Positions 36,065-46,066 of a DNA stretch of 64,000 nt are shown here, one piece after another (positions within the stretch are counted from its first letter, which is position 1; every line of letters begins with the position of its first letter). This DNA comes from Lacinutrix himadriensis (lineage in GTDB: Bacteria > Bacteroidota > Bacteroidia > Flavobacteriales > Flavobacteriaceae), in the NCBI RefSeq assembly GCF_001418105.1, contig NZ_LIQI01000032.1, forward strand, positions 180,804 to 244,803, written 5' to 3'. The translations under genes and the position numbers were made by a program. Below the pieces are notes generated by a model that ran no database searches, was not told where the DNA came from, and was given only the letters and a program-made list of their open reading frames with translations.

Positions 36065-37809
36065 TGGCAGAAGGACTAAAGTTATATAACGAGTTTAAAA
36101 AGACCATTTCTGAAATTGGAGAAATAAAAATGGCTTGGTTCACAACATTTAATCTAAGTTTAGATTTTTTTGAGAAATATGTGCTCTCTGCCCTAGTACA
36201 AACAAACCCATTTGATATTAAAAATATAAAAGATTTTGAAGCATTGAACGACAGAATCGTTAATGCAGATAGCGGCTCTGTAGATGTTAAAGTTTTTCAC
36301 GACTACCGTGCTATGCGCCCAGACATTAAAAGAACGAGTGTGCAAACTATAGCTATTAAACCAAAAAGCATTGGTAAATCTTTTACCCATGGGGTATTCC
36401 ATCCAAAGGTTACTTTGTTGGTGAATAAAAAAAATGAGGCCTGGTTAGTTACAGGTTCCGCAAATTTGACCCTTTCTGCCTGGTCAAAAAATTCAGAAAG
36501 TGTAGTCTTTAAAAAAATAGATGATAAAGTAAATGCACAAGCTATTACGGATTTTTTCTTGGGGTTATTGCCTAATATATCGGATAGGAATAAGATTAAT
36601 TCGTTAAATATAGAATGGCAGAAAGGATTGAAGCCAGAAGCCAAATGGAAGTTTATTCACTCTATATCAAAGCATCGTCTTTTAGATTATATCAAGGAAG
36701 ACACATGTAAAGATATGTTTGTTTGGTCTCCTTATTTTTCAGACGAATTTCTTAATATAATTAAAGAAGATTTGAGTTGGGTTAACAACCTAAATGTAAT
36801 TCCTGATCTCACAACTTCTGGAGCAATGCGCTTATCTTCTGAAGTAGTTTTGGAGGTTTTAGCAACGCCTAAAGTCAAACTGCACAAAGACCTTTATGAG
36901 TATGGGAAAGAACTTCTTGTACACGCAAAGGTTTGGTGCACTACATCCAAATTAGCCATTGGTTCATGGAATTTTACCAAAGCTGGTTTAAACATAGCTA
37001 TAAATGCAAATAATATTGAAGCTGGTGTCGTTGAAGATATAAATGATTATACTTATCAAGCTTTGAAACAAAGTTTTCAACTAAAACGAATTGATGTCCC
37101 TAAAGGCATGAGAAAAGAAGATATTGATGATGAGAAGAAAGAACTGCTATTCGACTGGACAATAAATTGCCAAATTTATGTCGATTGGTCTACCTATCAA
37201 TATAGATTTGAGTCTGAGGATAATTCATCTTTTGAATCCTTATTTATCGATCTACCTGGTAAAAAAAATAGAATATCAGCGAAACAAGTTCTGAATTCAG
37301 GAGTCAGCTTTTACAAGGAACATAAAAGTCTTTTAAAAGATAGGCTATTTACCGTTTACGATAAAGAAGAAGGTGGCAATAAAGTTTATCTAGGTGTTAT
37401 CATTGAATTGAATCCAATGGAAAGACCTTCAGTGGGTTTCGAATCCCTAAGTGACTTATTAAGAGCTTGGAGTGACCGTAAACCTGAAAATAAATCACAG
37501 TATCATCAAATAAACTATCAACCAGATACGGAAACAGGAGAAGAGCTTTCTGATAAAATCATTAAGGCTTTAAAAGGAGATTATTCCAATGCATGGTTTA
37601 CCATGTTCTTGGCTTTTGAACAAATAAGAATTCGTTTGGAAGAAGCTAAAACTGATGCTAGAGAATTATCAATGATTGGATATCGAATTCCGGGGTCTGT
37701 ATCCCAATTATCAGAACATTTGATGCGTTTAAAAGAGCAAATGATTTCTACGAATACAGAAATGAGCAGTTCCTTTATTTGGTTCATGATCAATGAGGAA
37801 ACCAAGTGA
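36064..37809 (+). CDS. Phospholipase D-like (PLD) nuclease-type protein with two HxK motifs
   Basis: 581 residues. Two PLD half-sites: FHPKVTLLV with GSANLTLSAWSKNSE (about 112-145), and LLVHAKVWC with GSWNFTKAGLN (about 283-315). Both have the HxK followed by G-S-x-N found in PLD-family nucleases. The C-terminal ~230 residues are an added domain of unknown fold. PLD enzymes next to SNF2-type helicases occur in DISARM (drmC) and related systems, but this protein is larger and the partners differ. Confidence 0.8.
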   Translation: MAEGLKLYNEFKKTISEIGEIKMAWFTTFNLSLDFFEKYVLSALVQTNPFDIKNIKDFEALNDRIVNADSGSVDVKVFHDYRAMRPDIKRTSVQTIAIKPKSIGKSFTHGVFHPKVTLLVNKKNEAWLVTGSANLTLSAWSKNSESVVFKKIDDKVNAQAITDFFLGLLPNISDRNKINSLNIEWQKGLKPEAKWKFIHSISKHRLLDYIKEDTCKDMFVWSPYFSDEFLNIIKEDLSWVNNLNVIPDLTTSGAMRLSSEVVLEVLATPKVKLHKDLYEYGKELLVHAKVWCTTSKLAIGSWNFTKAGLNIAINANNIEAGVVEDINDYTYQALKQSFQLKRIDVPKGMRKEDIDDEKKELLFDWTINCQIYVDWSTYQYRFESEDNSSFESLFIDLPGKKNRISAKQVLNSGVSFYKEHKSLLKDRLFTVYDKEEGGNKVYLGVIIELNPMERPSVGFESLSDLLRAWSDRKPENKSQYHQINYQPDTETGEELSDKIIKALKGDYSNAWFTMFLAFEQIRIRLEEAKTDARELSMIGYRIPGSVSQLSEHLMRLKEQMISTNTEMSSSFIWFMINEETK

Positions 37810-37814
37810 TAAAT

Positions 37815-37952
37815 ATGTTTAATAGTTACAATACTTTTGAGAATCCCCCTCCTATTGAAACCATTGATAATATTATGCTAGACTTTGATAATGTGAATAA
37901 ATATCAAATGAATAAATGGTTAAAATACATTCAAGAAAGTTGTTCTTATTAA
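37815..37952 (+). CDS. Small protein between PLD and helicase genes (45 aa)
   Basis: 45 codons from ATG 37815 (MFNSYNTFENPPP) to TAA 37952, filling exactly the gap between the PLD stop (37809) and the helicase ATG (37954). Acidic N-terminal half and aromatic C-terminus (YQMNKWLKYIQES). The tight packing argues it is translated; function unknown. Confidence 0.5.
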   Translation: MFNSYNTFENPPPIETIDNIMLDFDNVNKYQMNKWLKYIQESCSY

Positions 37953-37953
37953 T

Positions 37954-40900
37954 ATGAGCTATTTTAAAAACATAACGCCACAAGAACTAACACGTTTTGT
38001 TAGTTTCTATAGAGATAAAGAAAATAGGGAGCTAGAATTTAACAGCTACAACCCGATATCAATGCAGCACATACAGGCTGAAGGCTCAGCTTATTTATTC
38101 AATCTGCTTAATGAAAAAAAAATAGCACTTCTTGCTGACGAAGTGGGTATGGGTAAAACCATTCAGTCTTTGGCAGTTTGCGCAGCACTTTGGCAGCAAA
38201 AACCAGATGCAAGAATTCTTGTGTTAGCTCCTAGAAATGAAGTTGCTTACAATTGGGAGAGGGAATACGAAACTTTCATTAAAGTGCACTATAAAGTAAA
38301 AGATGATATCGTAAAATCAAGAGTGGATGGTAAACCAATTAATCCCGCAATATTTTGTACCAACCTATATGATTTGGCAACTGAAGTTCAAAAAGGATGG
38401 GGTAAATTTTTTATAGGTAAGATATCTTCTTTTAGTTCATTATTCAGCCAAACGGACGTAAATGCTAGGCTGAAAAATATAGGAATAGAACCAGACAAGG
38501 ATTACAACAATATTGAAAGAAATAAAGAATCTGCAAAAGGAATTTCAGACTTAATACGAAAAGACATAGTAAAGCATCTTCCTGATGGCTATTTTGACTT
38601 AGTAATAATTGATGAAGCGCATTATTTTAGAAACAAGCATGGTGGGAGTCTACGTGTGGCTGTTGCTGAAACATTTTTTAACGAAGGTGCTAATAAAATT
38701 GCTAAAAAAACATTGTTGCTTACTGCTACTCCAAATCACAGCTCAAGTAGTAATATAAATGCTATAGTATCCTATTTTGATGATAAGAAATACTCCGAAT
38801 TAAGTTATGATACAATACTTGATGATATATGTCTAAGACGATTTAGGCGATTATCAAAGCAAGGGAAAGTGAAATATAATTATCGAAAAGAGATTAGTCG
38901 TGCATCGGATTTTAAGGATAACGAAATGTCTGAACTGTTTTTTGGGATCTATCAGAAACAATTAGTTGCTGAATATATGCAAGGAGAAATGCATGGTAGT
39001 AGAAGAAATATACTTGGTTTTTTAGAAGGTACAGAGTTTATTCCAAAAGAACAAATTAATTATGAAGATGATAAAGAACTTAAAGAAGGGAGTGATTTTA
39101 ATTCAGGATCTGATGGAGAAATGTTATTAGAATTATCGGCAAAGTATCAATCAATTTTTGATGGATCTCCTCCTTCTCATCCTAAATACGAAAAGCTTAA
39201 TAAAGACCTTATAGCGGAAAAAGAAACCCTTAACTCTCCTAATTCGAAAAAATTAGTATTCGTAAGAAGAATACCATCTGTTAGGGAAATTGCAGCAAGA
39301 GCAATCTTTAGATATGATGAAATTTTATTAAAAAAAATAAACAATGCATTGGGCTCTAGTATGGAACTCGTTGCTGGTCTAAATGAATTTAGAAAACATT
39401 TTGAAAACAAGAGTGGTTTGACTAATCATGAAGAAGAAGACTTAATTTTATCTGATGAAGATTTAGGAGAAGATTTGGAAAAAGTTCCAACATCCAAAGT
39501 GATGTATCTTTTTAAAACATTGAAAAAGAAAGCGGGCATTCAAACTTCAACTCACGCATCAAATTTTCGACTTAGATTCAATAGATCTAAACCAAGCGTG
39601 TTTAATATCTTTTTTGCTCCAGGAGCAGACTATTTTGATAAGGAATATAAAGTTGAAATTTATAAGTCTTTCTTAAAAGGGAAAGGCTATACTGACGATC
39701 ACTTTATCAGTTGTTTACTACACAGAACAGATTCAGAAAATGTTACTGAAGATGTTAGTATGAAGATCAAAAACACCTTGGCTGGACGTTTAGATTTATT
39801 AGAAAAGTCTACTGAAACCCTTAAACTCCCAACTCTAATGACAATTTTCTGGAGATATCTTGAAAAATCAGAATTACAAGAAGAGAAAAAGGAAAGTATA
39901 AAAAAGGAATACCAAGAACTGAATGAATACCAAAAAGAGGCGTTTAGTACTTTTATTGAAAAGGGTATGCTACTTGCTTCTCCAGCATTGGTAGATCTTT
40001 ATATCGCTTTCATTAAAGCTTCGAATAGAAGTGAATCAACTGCAGTTAAATTGTATCTACAGTTTACTGAAGAAGTTAGTGAGCAAATGTCTTATTCTTC
40101 GATCCCGCAATTGATAATAGAATCTATTTTGAACTTCAAGGTGCTTTGTGAAAAGGTCTTTAACTTAACTAATGAAGATCAGCTATTGAATGAGGAATGG
40201 AAAAATTTTTGGGATGCACAACCAGCATATGCTTATTCAGGAGACACTAAGAATAATAGGGTTATGACAAGTTTTAATACGCCATTTTATCCTGATGTAT
40301 TAATTAGCACCTCTGTTCTCCAGGAGGGAGTTAATCTTCAATATTTTTGTGACCAAATCATTCATTATGGCATAGCTTGGACCCCTGGAGATAATGAACA
40401 ACGAGTGGGTAGAATTGATCGTATGTTTAGCAAAATAGAACGGAATCTTGATATGGATGAGAATAGCATATTAGAGATTATTTATCCTTATTTAAAAAAC
40501 ACGATAGATCAAGATCATCTCGCTAATTTTATCAGTAAAAAATATTTTGAAGAGAACTTAATAGATAAATGCCAAGCTTATGAAGGTCGATCCAATCTTG
40601 ATCCAAAGAATTTCAATTATGAAAATTGGAAACAATTCTTTAGAACCCCAAACGAGGATTTGGTACAAGACCCTTACCCAGCCAAAATGAATGAATTACA
40701 GAAGCCTTCTTTTGAATTTAAATTAGACATAAAAGAAACAGATATCGAAAAACAAGTGATTAACACTTTCAAAGAACATAATATTCCCATTTTCAGATCC
40801 AAAATATCTGCTGATACGATTTGTGTCCTAGATTCTACACTAGCAAATGGGCGAAACCAGCCTGTAATTGTTAAATTAAATTATGATGCTCAGTTGACTG

Positions 40901-41529
40901 GGGTGTTAGGAGAGGTGACCTATACATTAAGCCTAATTTCCCCAATAGGTAGAAAGAGACAAATCAAGGATTTTGAAAAAAATTATCATTTGTTTTCTAA
41001 AAAATACGAAGATGAATTCATGACCGTAAAGTTATGTTTAGATAAAAGTCAAACCACTGTTTCAATTTTTGGTATTTATGCTAAAATTGATTTGCCCGTT
41101 TTTCTTAATCATCATGAAAATCCATTAAGTACAATTGAGTTACTTCAAAATTACAATGATCTAATTCACTGTGCTGACCATATGGAACAAGTAATTTTGG
41201 ATGTCGACTTAAAAATGGATTCATTTGAGCCGAATAAAGAAATTTTTGACTCAGAACCAGCAAGTTCCTCTTTAAGGAAGGGTTTTAAGTCGATTAAAGT
41301 GCAAGGAAGCTGGAAGACAAAAGAAAACTTCATTTATCTCGAACGAGATTATAAAGACAAAGAGCTTTGGATAAGAAATATTTGGGAATGGAATCATACT
41401 GATAATTACGTGAAACATTTACCGAACAGTAGTATTATACCTTTTTATTCTAAAGATGTTCAAGAAATAGAACTAAATGCTATGGAGGAAATAGAAAGAA
41501 TACGTAATAAGGATGAGATTTGGAATTAA
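37954..41529 (+). CDS. Large SNF2/superfamily 2 helicase
   Basis: 1191 residues. Walker A LADEVGMGKTIQ (about 60-71), DEAH box IIDEAHYFRN (about 219-228), motif III LTATPNHSSS, and the C-terminal motifs VLQEGVNLQYFCDQII and QRVGRIDRMF (about 815). This is the RapA/DrmD-like SNF2 architecture with a long insert (about 380-750) between the two RecA lobes and a ~330-residue C-terminal extension. It is the last gene of the SIR2-PLD operon and probably translocates on phage DNA as the sensor or motor. Confidence 0.88.
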   Translation: MSYFKNITPQELTRFVSFYRDKENRELEFNSYNPISMQHIQAEGSAYLFNLLNEKKIALLADEVGMGKTIQSLAVCAALWQQKPDARILVLAPRNEVAYNWEREYETFIKVHYKVKDDIVKSRVDGKPINPAIFCTNLYDLATEVQKGWGKFFIGKISSFSSLFSQTDVNARLKNIGIEPDKDYNNIERNKESAKGISDLIRKDIVKHLPDGYFDLVIIDEAHYFRNKHGGSLRVAVAETFFNEGANKIAKKTLLLTATPNHSSSSNINAIVSYFDDKKYSELSYDTILDDICLRRFRRLSKQGKVKYNYRKEISRASDFKDNEMSELFFGIYQKQLVAEYMQGEMHGSRRNILGFLEGTEFIPKEQINYEDDKELKEGSDFNSGSDGEMLLELSAKYQSIFDGSPPSHPKYEKLNKDLIAEKETLNSPNSKKLVFVRRIPSVREIAARAIFRYDEILLKKINNALGSSMELVAGLNEFRKHFENKSGLTNHEEEDLILSDEDLGEDLEKVPTSKVMYLFKTLKKKAGIQTSTHASNFRLRFNRSKPSVFNIFFAPGADYFDKEYKVEIYKSFLKGKGYTDDHFISCLLHRTDSENVTEDVSMKIKNTLAGRLDLLEKSTETLKLPTLMTIFWRYLEKSELQEEKKESIKKEYQELNEYQKEAFSTFIEKGMLLASPALVDLYIAFIKASNRSESTAVKLYLQFTEEVSEQMSYSSIPQLIIESILNFKVLCEKVFNLTNEDQLLNEEWKNFWDAQPAYAYSGDTKNNRVMTSFNTPFYPDVLISTSVLQEGVNLQYFCDQIIHYGIAWTPGDNEQRVGRIDRMFSKIERNLDMDENSILEIIYPYLKNTIDQDHLANFISKKYFEENLIDKCQAYEGRSNLDPKNFNYENWKQFFRTPNEDLVQDPYPAKMNELQKPSFEFKLDIKETDIEKQVINTFKEHNIPIFRSKISADTICVLDSTLANGRNQPVIVKLNYDAQLTGVLGEVTYTLSLISPIGRKRQIKDFEKNYHLFSKKYEDEFMTVKLCLDKSQTTVSIFGIYAKIDLPVFLNHHENPLSTIELLQNYNDLIHCADHMEQVILDVDLKMDSFEPNKEIFDSEPASSSLRKGFKSIKVQGSWKTKENFIYLERDYKDKELWIRNIWEWNHTDNYVKHLPNSSIIPFYSKDVQEIELNAMEEIERIRNKDEIWN

Positions 41530-41828
41530 AATCTAACGATTATAAACTTTTAAGTAAAGGTTATCTTTTATTTTTTTTCCAACCATTCAGGTTTTAAGGT
41601 TTTCTCGTTACTGCTATTCATTAATATGTGCTCTTTTAATTACAAGTTTTAAAAATCGTACAAAACACAAAAACTTGAGCGTTCATCTTAATTAATATAA
41701 TAACTTTTTTCTTCATTACTAAAAAGAACCTTTTCCCCTTAACTTTTCTATGATAAGTTAATAATATTGGATTGTTCCTCGTGCTACATATTAAAATTAT
41801 GTTGGCCGTAATCAATTCTAAACCATTA
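41530..41828. other. Intergenic stretch between convergent operons
   Basis: Lies between the ends of the helicase gene (+) and the HNH-like gene (-). AT-rich; no strong hairpin or gene seen. A 71-codon minus-strand frame here has no supporting features. Confidence 0.4.
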
Positions 41829-42518
41829 TTAAAAAAGTTTATTATCTTCAAGTTCTATTTTAGAAAGTTCCTTCCTTGCGTCCTTTTCAAATTTTCCAAA
41901 TTCTTTTTTATCAATTCTTAATTTTCTTCTTGTATTATCAAGTGCTTCTTGCAAATTAGGCTCAACATATTTTGTTATAAAATCGTTGTAATCAATAATA
42001 TAATCCAAAAAACGATTTTCAATCTGACTTTTAAATACTTTTTTAAAAGTCATGCTGTGCTCCCCTCGTGTTTCGTGGCCAGTAAAGGGATCTAAATATT
42101 TTGGGATATAAGCTATATTCCATGAACAATTAAATAACAAGGGGTTTTTTGTTCTTCCAAATAAATGTGAAATCTGGTAATTACTTAACAGTTCCTTTTC
42201 ACATTTCTTTTTTGGAGTTTTTATATAGTTTGTTAAACTTGCTATTAGTTTTGTTGGTTCGGTATTATTTGAAGGATCCTTAATCACATTCTCTAATTTA
42301 AACAGGAACATATAGAGTGTTATATAATAATTCGTTTTTCTAGCGTCTCGACTATATCCTCGTATAAATACCTCCTTATTATTCAATACGTTATTTTTTA
42401 ATTTCTCCCATTGTAACATTATTTCATTTTCCTCTATATAGATTATGTCATCCAATCCTAATTTAAAAAAATCCTCTCTATTTATTTTTTCAAATAACTT
42501 ATTATATGCGTCTCTCAT
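41829..42518 (-). CDS. HNH-like protein of the DUF262-like operon (229 aa)
   Basis: The central part QISHLFGRTKNPLLFNCSWN, closely followed by IAYIPKYLDPFTGHET, has the ordered His-(x)-Asn-His look of an HNH-type nuclease fold (H in SHLFG, N in CSWN, H in GHET). The rest is helical and charged. Last gene of a leftward three-gene operon with the 199-aa and DUF262-like proteins. In GmrSD-type enzymes a DUF262 NTPase works with a DUF1524 HNH nuclease, and here the two functions would be on separate proteins. Assignment is by motif reading only. Confidence 0.5.
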   Translation of the reverse strand: MRDAYNKLFEKINREDFFKLGLDDIIYIEENEIMLQWEKLKNNVLNNKEVFIRGYSRDARKTNYYITLYMFLFKLENVIKDPSNNTEPTKLIASLTNYIKTPKKKCEKELLSNYQISHLFGRTKNPLLFNCSWNIAYIPKYLDPFTGHETRGEHSMTFKKVFKSQIENRFLDYIIDYNDFITKYVEPNLQEALDNTRRKLRIDKKEFGKFEKDARKELSKIELEDNKLF

Positions 42519-42538
42519 AATTTTAATTTAATTCAATA

Positions 42539-43138
42539 TTACAGATAGTTTTGAAGTTGTTTCCAATCTACTGGAGTTTTTAATATGCTTGTTATTTTTC
42601 CATCTGAAGTTTCTAAAGTAATATTAATTCCCTCTTTATCTATAGCGAATTGATTATTTTTATAGTATTTATATTCTAAGATTAAACCTTCTAAGTTTTC
42701 AATAATACCTTCATCTAATCTATCTGTATATTCTAAACAACGTAAACCATGGATTGCTGTTTTCACGCCTTCTATAACGACATATATTTCTATTCGATTG
42801 TGTATATCATCCCTACTTAGCATTTTAAATTTTTTATCTGGAAACTTACTGAGATATTCTATACCATTCCCTGAATCCAAATAGCACTGCAAATCTATAC
42901 GAGCTTGAGCATCCGAAGTTTGCTCCGTACCTAAACCCTCATATAGCACGTCTATAATACTATTAAAATGATTAAAAGCTGCAGATCTAGCTACAAGTGG
43001 TGAATCATTTTTATACAAAGTACTCGTTTCGGCTATATCCGATTGGGTAGGTACCCTGTCCGAAAGTGCATCATGAATATTCGGTACTTCCCTACGCCAA
43101 TATTTAGTTTCTACTTGGTAATATATATTTGTATTCAT
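42539..43138 (-). CDS. Hypothetical protein (199 aa), middle gene of the DUF262-like operon
   Basis: Soluble alpha+beta protein with no recognised family. The N-terminal part NIYYQVETKYWRREVPNIHD and the beta-rich C-terminus (FAIDKEGINITLETSDGKIT) may form a small domain of their own. It lies 20 bp upstream of the HNH-like gene and 80 bp downstream of the DUF262-like gene. Role unknown. Confidence 0.55.
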   Translation of the reverse strand: MNTNIYYQVETKYWRREVPNIHDALSDRVPTQSDIAETSTLYKNDSPLVARSAAFNHFNSIIDVLYEGLGTEQTSDAQARIDLQCYLDSGNGIEYLSKFPDKKFKMLSRDDIHNRIEIYVVIEGVKTAIHGLRCLEYTDRLDEGIIENLEGLILEYKYYKNNQFAIDKEGINITLETSDGKITSILKTPVDWKQLQNYL

Positions 43139-43218
43139 TTCAATTTTTCTATTAAAAGATGTAACTCAATATTCGCCATCTTTGTTCCTTTATTATATTA
43201 TAAAACAGGAAGATTCCT

Positions 43219-44313
43219 TTACAACCATTCCATAATATTTTGCACCAAAATAGTACTACGATTTAAATAAGTTTTATCCCTATTCTCTAGACTTAACTTC
43301 TTAATCGTTATACTATGGTTTTTCAACACCTTACTAAAAAACGCATCCATATTGGCTATATAATGATCCGATTGTGGAATCTTAGCTTCTTGCACAAACT
43401 GCACAAAACGAAATGTAGTTTGTAAAAATGCATATCCATTATTTAAACCAGGTTCTTCACATCTATACATTATCCCTTTGCTTATTTCATTGGCAGAAGT
43501 AGCGCATTTATTGATCCCATTATTAACCAATACTCGAAACAATTTCTGATCATTTAATTCGGTTTTAAATGAAAATATTTGAGACAAACCTCTATTTCTA
43601 TTTTCAAAACCAACAGCACCTTTTGTGCCTTTTGAAAACTGGGTAAGTACATGCATTAAAATGGAAAGTGTGATTAAAGTTTGCCCTCCATCCACAACTT
43701 CTAATTGCTTTTTTTCGCGCTTTTTCACAACTATAGTTCCTAAATCAGTAGCCATGGTGCCATGCGCATCTTTAGTTCCCAACTTTTGGTCTTCATGAGA
43801 TTTTAAAAGCTTTTGCCACAAAGCATCAACTTCAAGTGCATTATAGATATAGACATCTTGGTAAACGGGGAACGAATACCTTTTGTTACCTTTAAAAAGG
43901 GAAACTAAATGCAACTGTTTTGTTTCAGAAAAGTAATTACTAATACTATTTATAGAGTTATAATTGGTATTCCTACTTGCTAAAAAATGATGAAGAAACA
44001 GCCTATATTTCAGTAATCCAATCCGCATTGCTTCCAATGCCTTAATAGGAATATCTACATCCTTACAAAATCCATTGTGCTCCATTTTATCTAATACCTT
44101 CAAAATTATTACCTCAACACCTTGAGGGTTATTACAAATTATTTCATTTTCCAATGCATCCGAAAAATCAAATGGAAACCCATTCTCTAAAGCAAAAATG
44201 CTATGTATTTTATTTATTTGGTAACTGTAAAAGGAAGATTTAAAACAAAGGGAATCATTTTGTAAATCTAGCCAATGTGTAAATTCGTCTTGGAGCAAGT
44301 ATTCATTTTTCAT
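43219..44313 (-). CDS. DUF262-like (GmrS-type) protein with degenerate DGQQR motif
   Basis: 364 residues. The DUF262 core is recognisable: FPVYQDVYIYNALEVDALWQ replaces the usual P-x-YQR-x-Y-x-W, and VVDGGQTLITLSIL replaces VVDGQQRLTTL (about residue 205). The changes remove the conserved QR of the catalytic/nucleotide loop, so NTPase/nuclease activity may be lost or altered. The family acts in GmrSD, BrxU and related defences against modified DNA. It is transcribed divergently from the WYL regulator across a 149-bp intergenic region that should hold both promoters. Confidence 0.65.
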   Translation of the reverse strand: MKNEYLLQDEFTHWLDLQNDSLCFKSSFYSYQINKIHSIFALENGFPFDFSDALENEIICNNPQGVEVIILKVLDKMEHNGFCKDVDIPIKALEAMRIGLLKYRLFLHHFLASRNTNYNSINSISNYFSETKQLHLVSLFKGNKRYSFPVYQDVYIYNALEVDALWQKLLKSHEDQKLGTKDAHGTMATDLGTIVVKKREKKQLEVVDGGQTLITLSILMHVLTQFSKGTKGAVGFENRNRGLSQIFSFKTELNDQKLFRVLVNNGINKCATSANEISKGIMYRCEEPGLNNGYAFLQTTFRFVQFVQEAKIPQSDHYIANMDAFFSKVLKNHSITIKKLSLENRDKTYLNRSTILVQNIMEWL

Positions 44314-44462
44314 AACAGATATTTTTAATTATAATGCAAACATCGAAACCCACTCCGCCAAATGATGTCGGACTCATAAAAACTTTATAAATTATAGCTA
44401 AATAAACTCCAATCACCTTGTTATAAGCAATGGAAATTCTATTTTTGAAGGAAACACCTACT

Positions 44463-45380
44463 ATGGCAGATTATAAAATTCTTAAGCGATTAAATTGTAT
44501 AGCACAACTAATTAAGGCCAATCCAAACTTTAGTAAAAAGGAGATTATTCATCGATTACGCCAAGATTATGATGTAGACCTTACCGAACGCACTTTCGAG
44601 CGAGACAAGAATATATTAGAAGTAGATTTTGGTATTGTAATCACCTATAACCATAAAACGCGGGGCTATACCCTAGAAGAGAATGAAGAAGCTTTAAGCC
44701 AATTTTTTAAATTTGCCCAGTTTGCTGCTATGGCAGAACTTTATGAAAACGGATTTAAAGATTATAAGTCCTTTCAAAAATGGGTACTCCCTGAGGACAC
44801 TACCAACTTCTCTGGAGTACAACATTTCAAAAAATTAATTCAAGCAATAGCCGCAAACCATAAAATATCTTTTCTCAAAGAAAATTACTATGGGGCAACA
44901 AACAAGCCATATATCGTTTCCCCACTTTGCTTAAAAGAATATGCCAATCGTTGGTATTTAATTGCAGTAGTAGATGGAGAAAGTGAAATCAAAAATTTCG
45001 GAATCGACAGACTCTCACAAATAGAAATTAAAAACATCAAGTCCCTTCAACTGGATGATTTTCAAAAACAATTAAAACAATACGATGATGTAGTTGGTTT
45101 AAATTATACCGAATCCAAAAGTAAATCTCCCGAAAAAATTGTAATCAAAGCACATAACAACCAAATTAAGTATTTACGAAGCTTACCAATACACAAATCC
45201 CAAATTTGTATCAACGGCATAGATAACCAATGGGGACAAGTCACCTATGTTTTAAAACCAAATTACGAGTTTGAAATACAAATCTTAAAACTAGGTAATA
45301 TGGTTGAGGTACTAGAACCAATATGGTTTAGAGAGAAAATCAAAAAACATATTAGTGAGATGTATCACTTGTATAAATAA
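44463..45380 (+). CDS. WYL-domain transcriptional regulator
   Basis: 305 residues from ATG 44463 (preceded by AAGGA); the in-frame ATG at 44430 adds 11 residues. Winged-helix N-terminus (KRLNCIAQLIKA, DLTERTFERDKNIL), WYL domain (about 120-195: ISFLKENYYGAT, CLKEYANRWYLIAV, NFGIDRLSQI), and a C-terminal WCX-like domain. It is divergent from the DUF262-like operon and probably represses it until a signal binds, as shown for BrxR/CapW. It differs clearly from the WYL protein at 18259. Confidence 0.9.
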   Translation: MADYKILKRLNCIAQLIKANPNFSKKEIIHRLRQDYDVDLTERTFERDKNILEVDFGIVITYNHKTRGYTLEENEEALSQFFKFAQFAAMAELYENGFKDYKSFQKWVLPEDTTNFSGVQHFKKLIQAIAANHKISFLKENYYGATNKPYIVSPLCLKEYANRWYLIAVVDGESEIKNFGIDRLSQIEIKNIKSLQLDDFQKQLKQYDDVVGLNYTESKSKSPEKIVIKAHNNQIKYLRSLPIHKSQICINGIDNQWGQVTYVLKPNYEFEIQILKLGNMVEVLEPIWFREKIKKHISEMYHLYK

Positions 45381-45622
45381 CCATTTATATTATTTAAGGC
45401 TTACCGCAATCAATAAAATAAAGAAAAATATTTAGACAAGTAAAAGCAAATTATATTGAATTAGAAAATTATTCCCTTTTACGGGAGCTAGCAATGGCAG
45501 CTTACCTTAAAGAAAAGGAGAATATTTTAAAATTAGATAATCAATACTTTAGTGAAACTTTGAGGATTGATACGCTAAACAGTTATCAAACAGGTACACA
45601 TACCTATTTACAATACATTAAC

Positions 45623-46066
45623 TTATCTCTTACCGAACAACTTATCCAGCTGTCTTTCAGAAATATAAAAAACACCATCTTCTGTTTTAAAATAAATATG
45701 GAAAGGAATACCACCAAATCCCGTACAAATCACATCCACCTCGCCTAATTTAAAAGACTTTACATATTGTTCATCTTTCTTGTTTTCCTTAATAAAAAAA
45801 GTGCTAAGTAATTGATATAAGGATTCTAAATCATTTCCTGTCTCTTCAAAACGAATAATAAAATTCTGTGCTGCTCCAATACCATATTTCAAGGTGTATA
45901 TTTTAGTCCCATCTACTATCTCTGATCGCAATGAACCATGTGAGGTGTTAAAATTATTAAAATATCCAATAAAAGTTTTCGTTTCTTCCGGAAGAGCAGT
46001 TTCGGAAAATTGAGCATTAGTAAGACTAAAGAATAGTAAAAAGGTAAGTTTTAAAAGAGTTTTCAT
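45623..46066 (-). CDS. Secreted hypothetical protein (147 aa)
   Basis: Signal peptide MKTLLKLTFLLFFSLTNAQ followed by a ~128-residue soluble part with alternating strands. No known family and no clear relation to the secreted protein at 6826. It is monocistronic, faces away from the Hsp70 operon, and its role in the island is unknown. Confidence 0.6.
   Translation of the reverse strand: MKTLLKLTFLLFFSLTNAQFSETALPEETKTFIGYFNNFNTSHGSLRSEIVDGTKIYTLKYGIGAAQNFIIRFEETGNDLESLYQLLSTFFIKENKKDEQYVKSFKLGEVDVICTGFGGIPFHIYFKTEDGVFYISERQLDKLFGKR

Noticed and set aside
45494..45748. 84-codon frame starting MAAYLKEKENILKL
   Set aside because: It overlaps the opposite-strand secreted protein for half its length and shows no domain; at most a remnant of an older gene.
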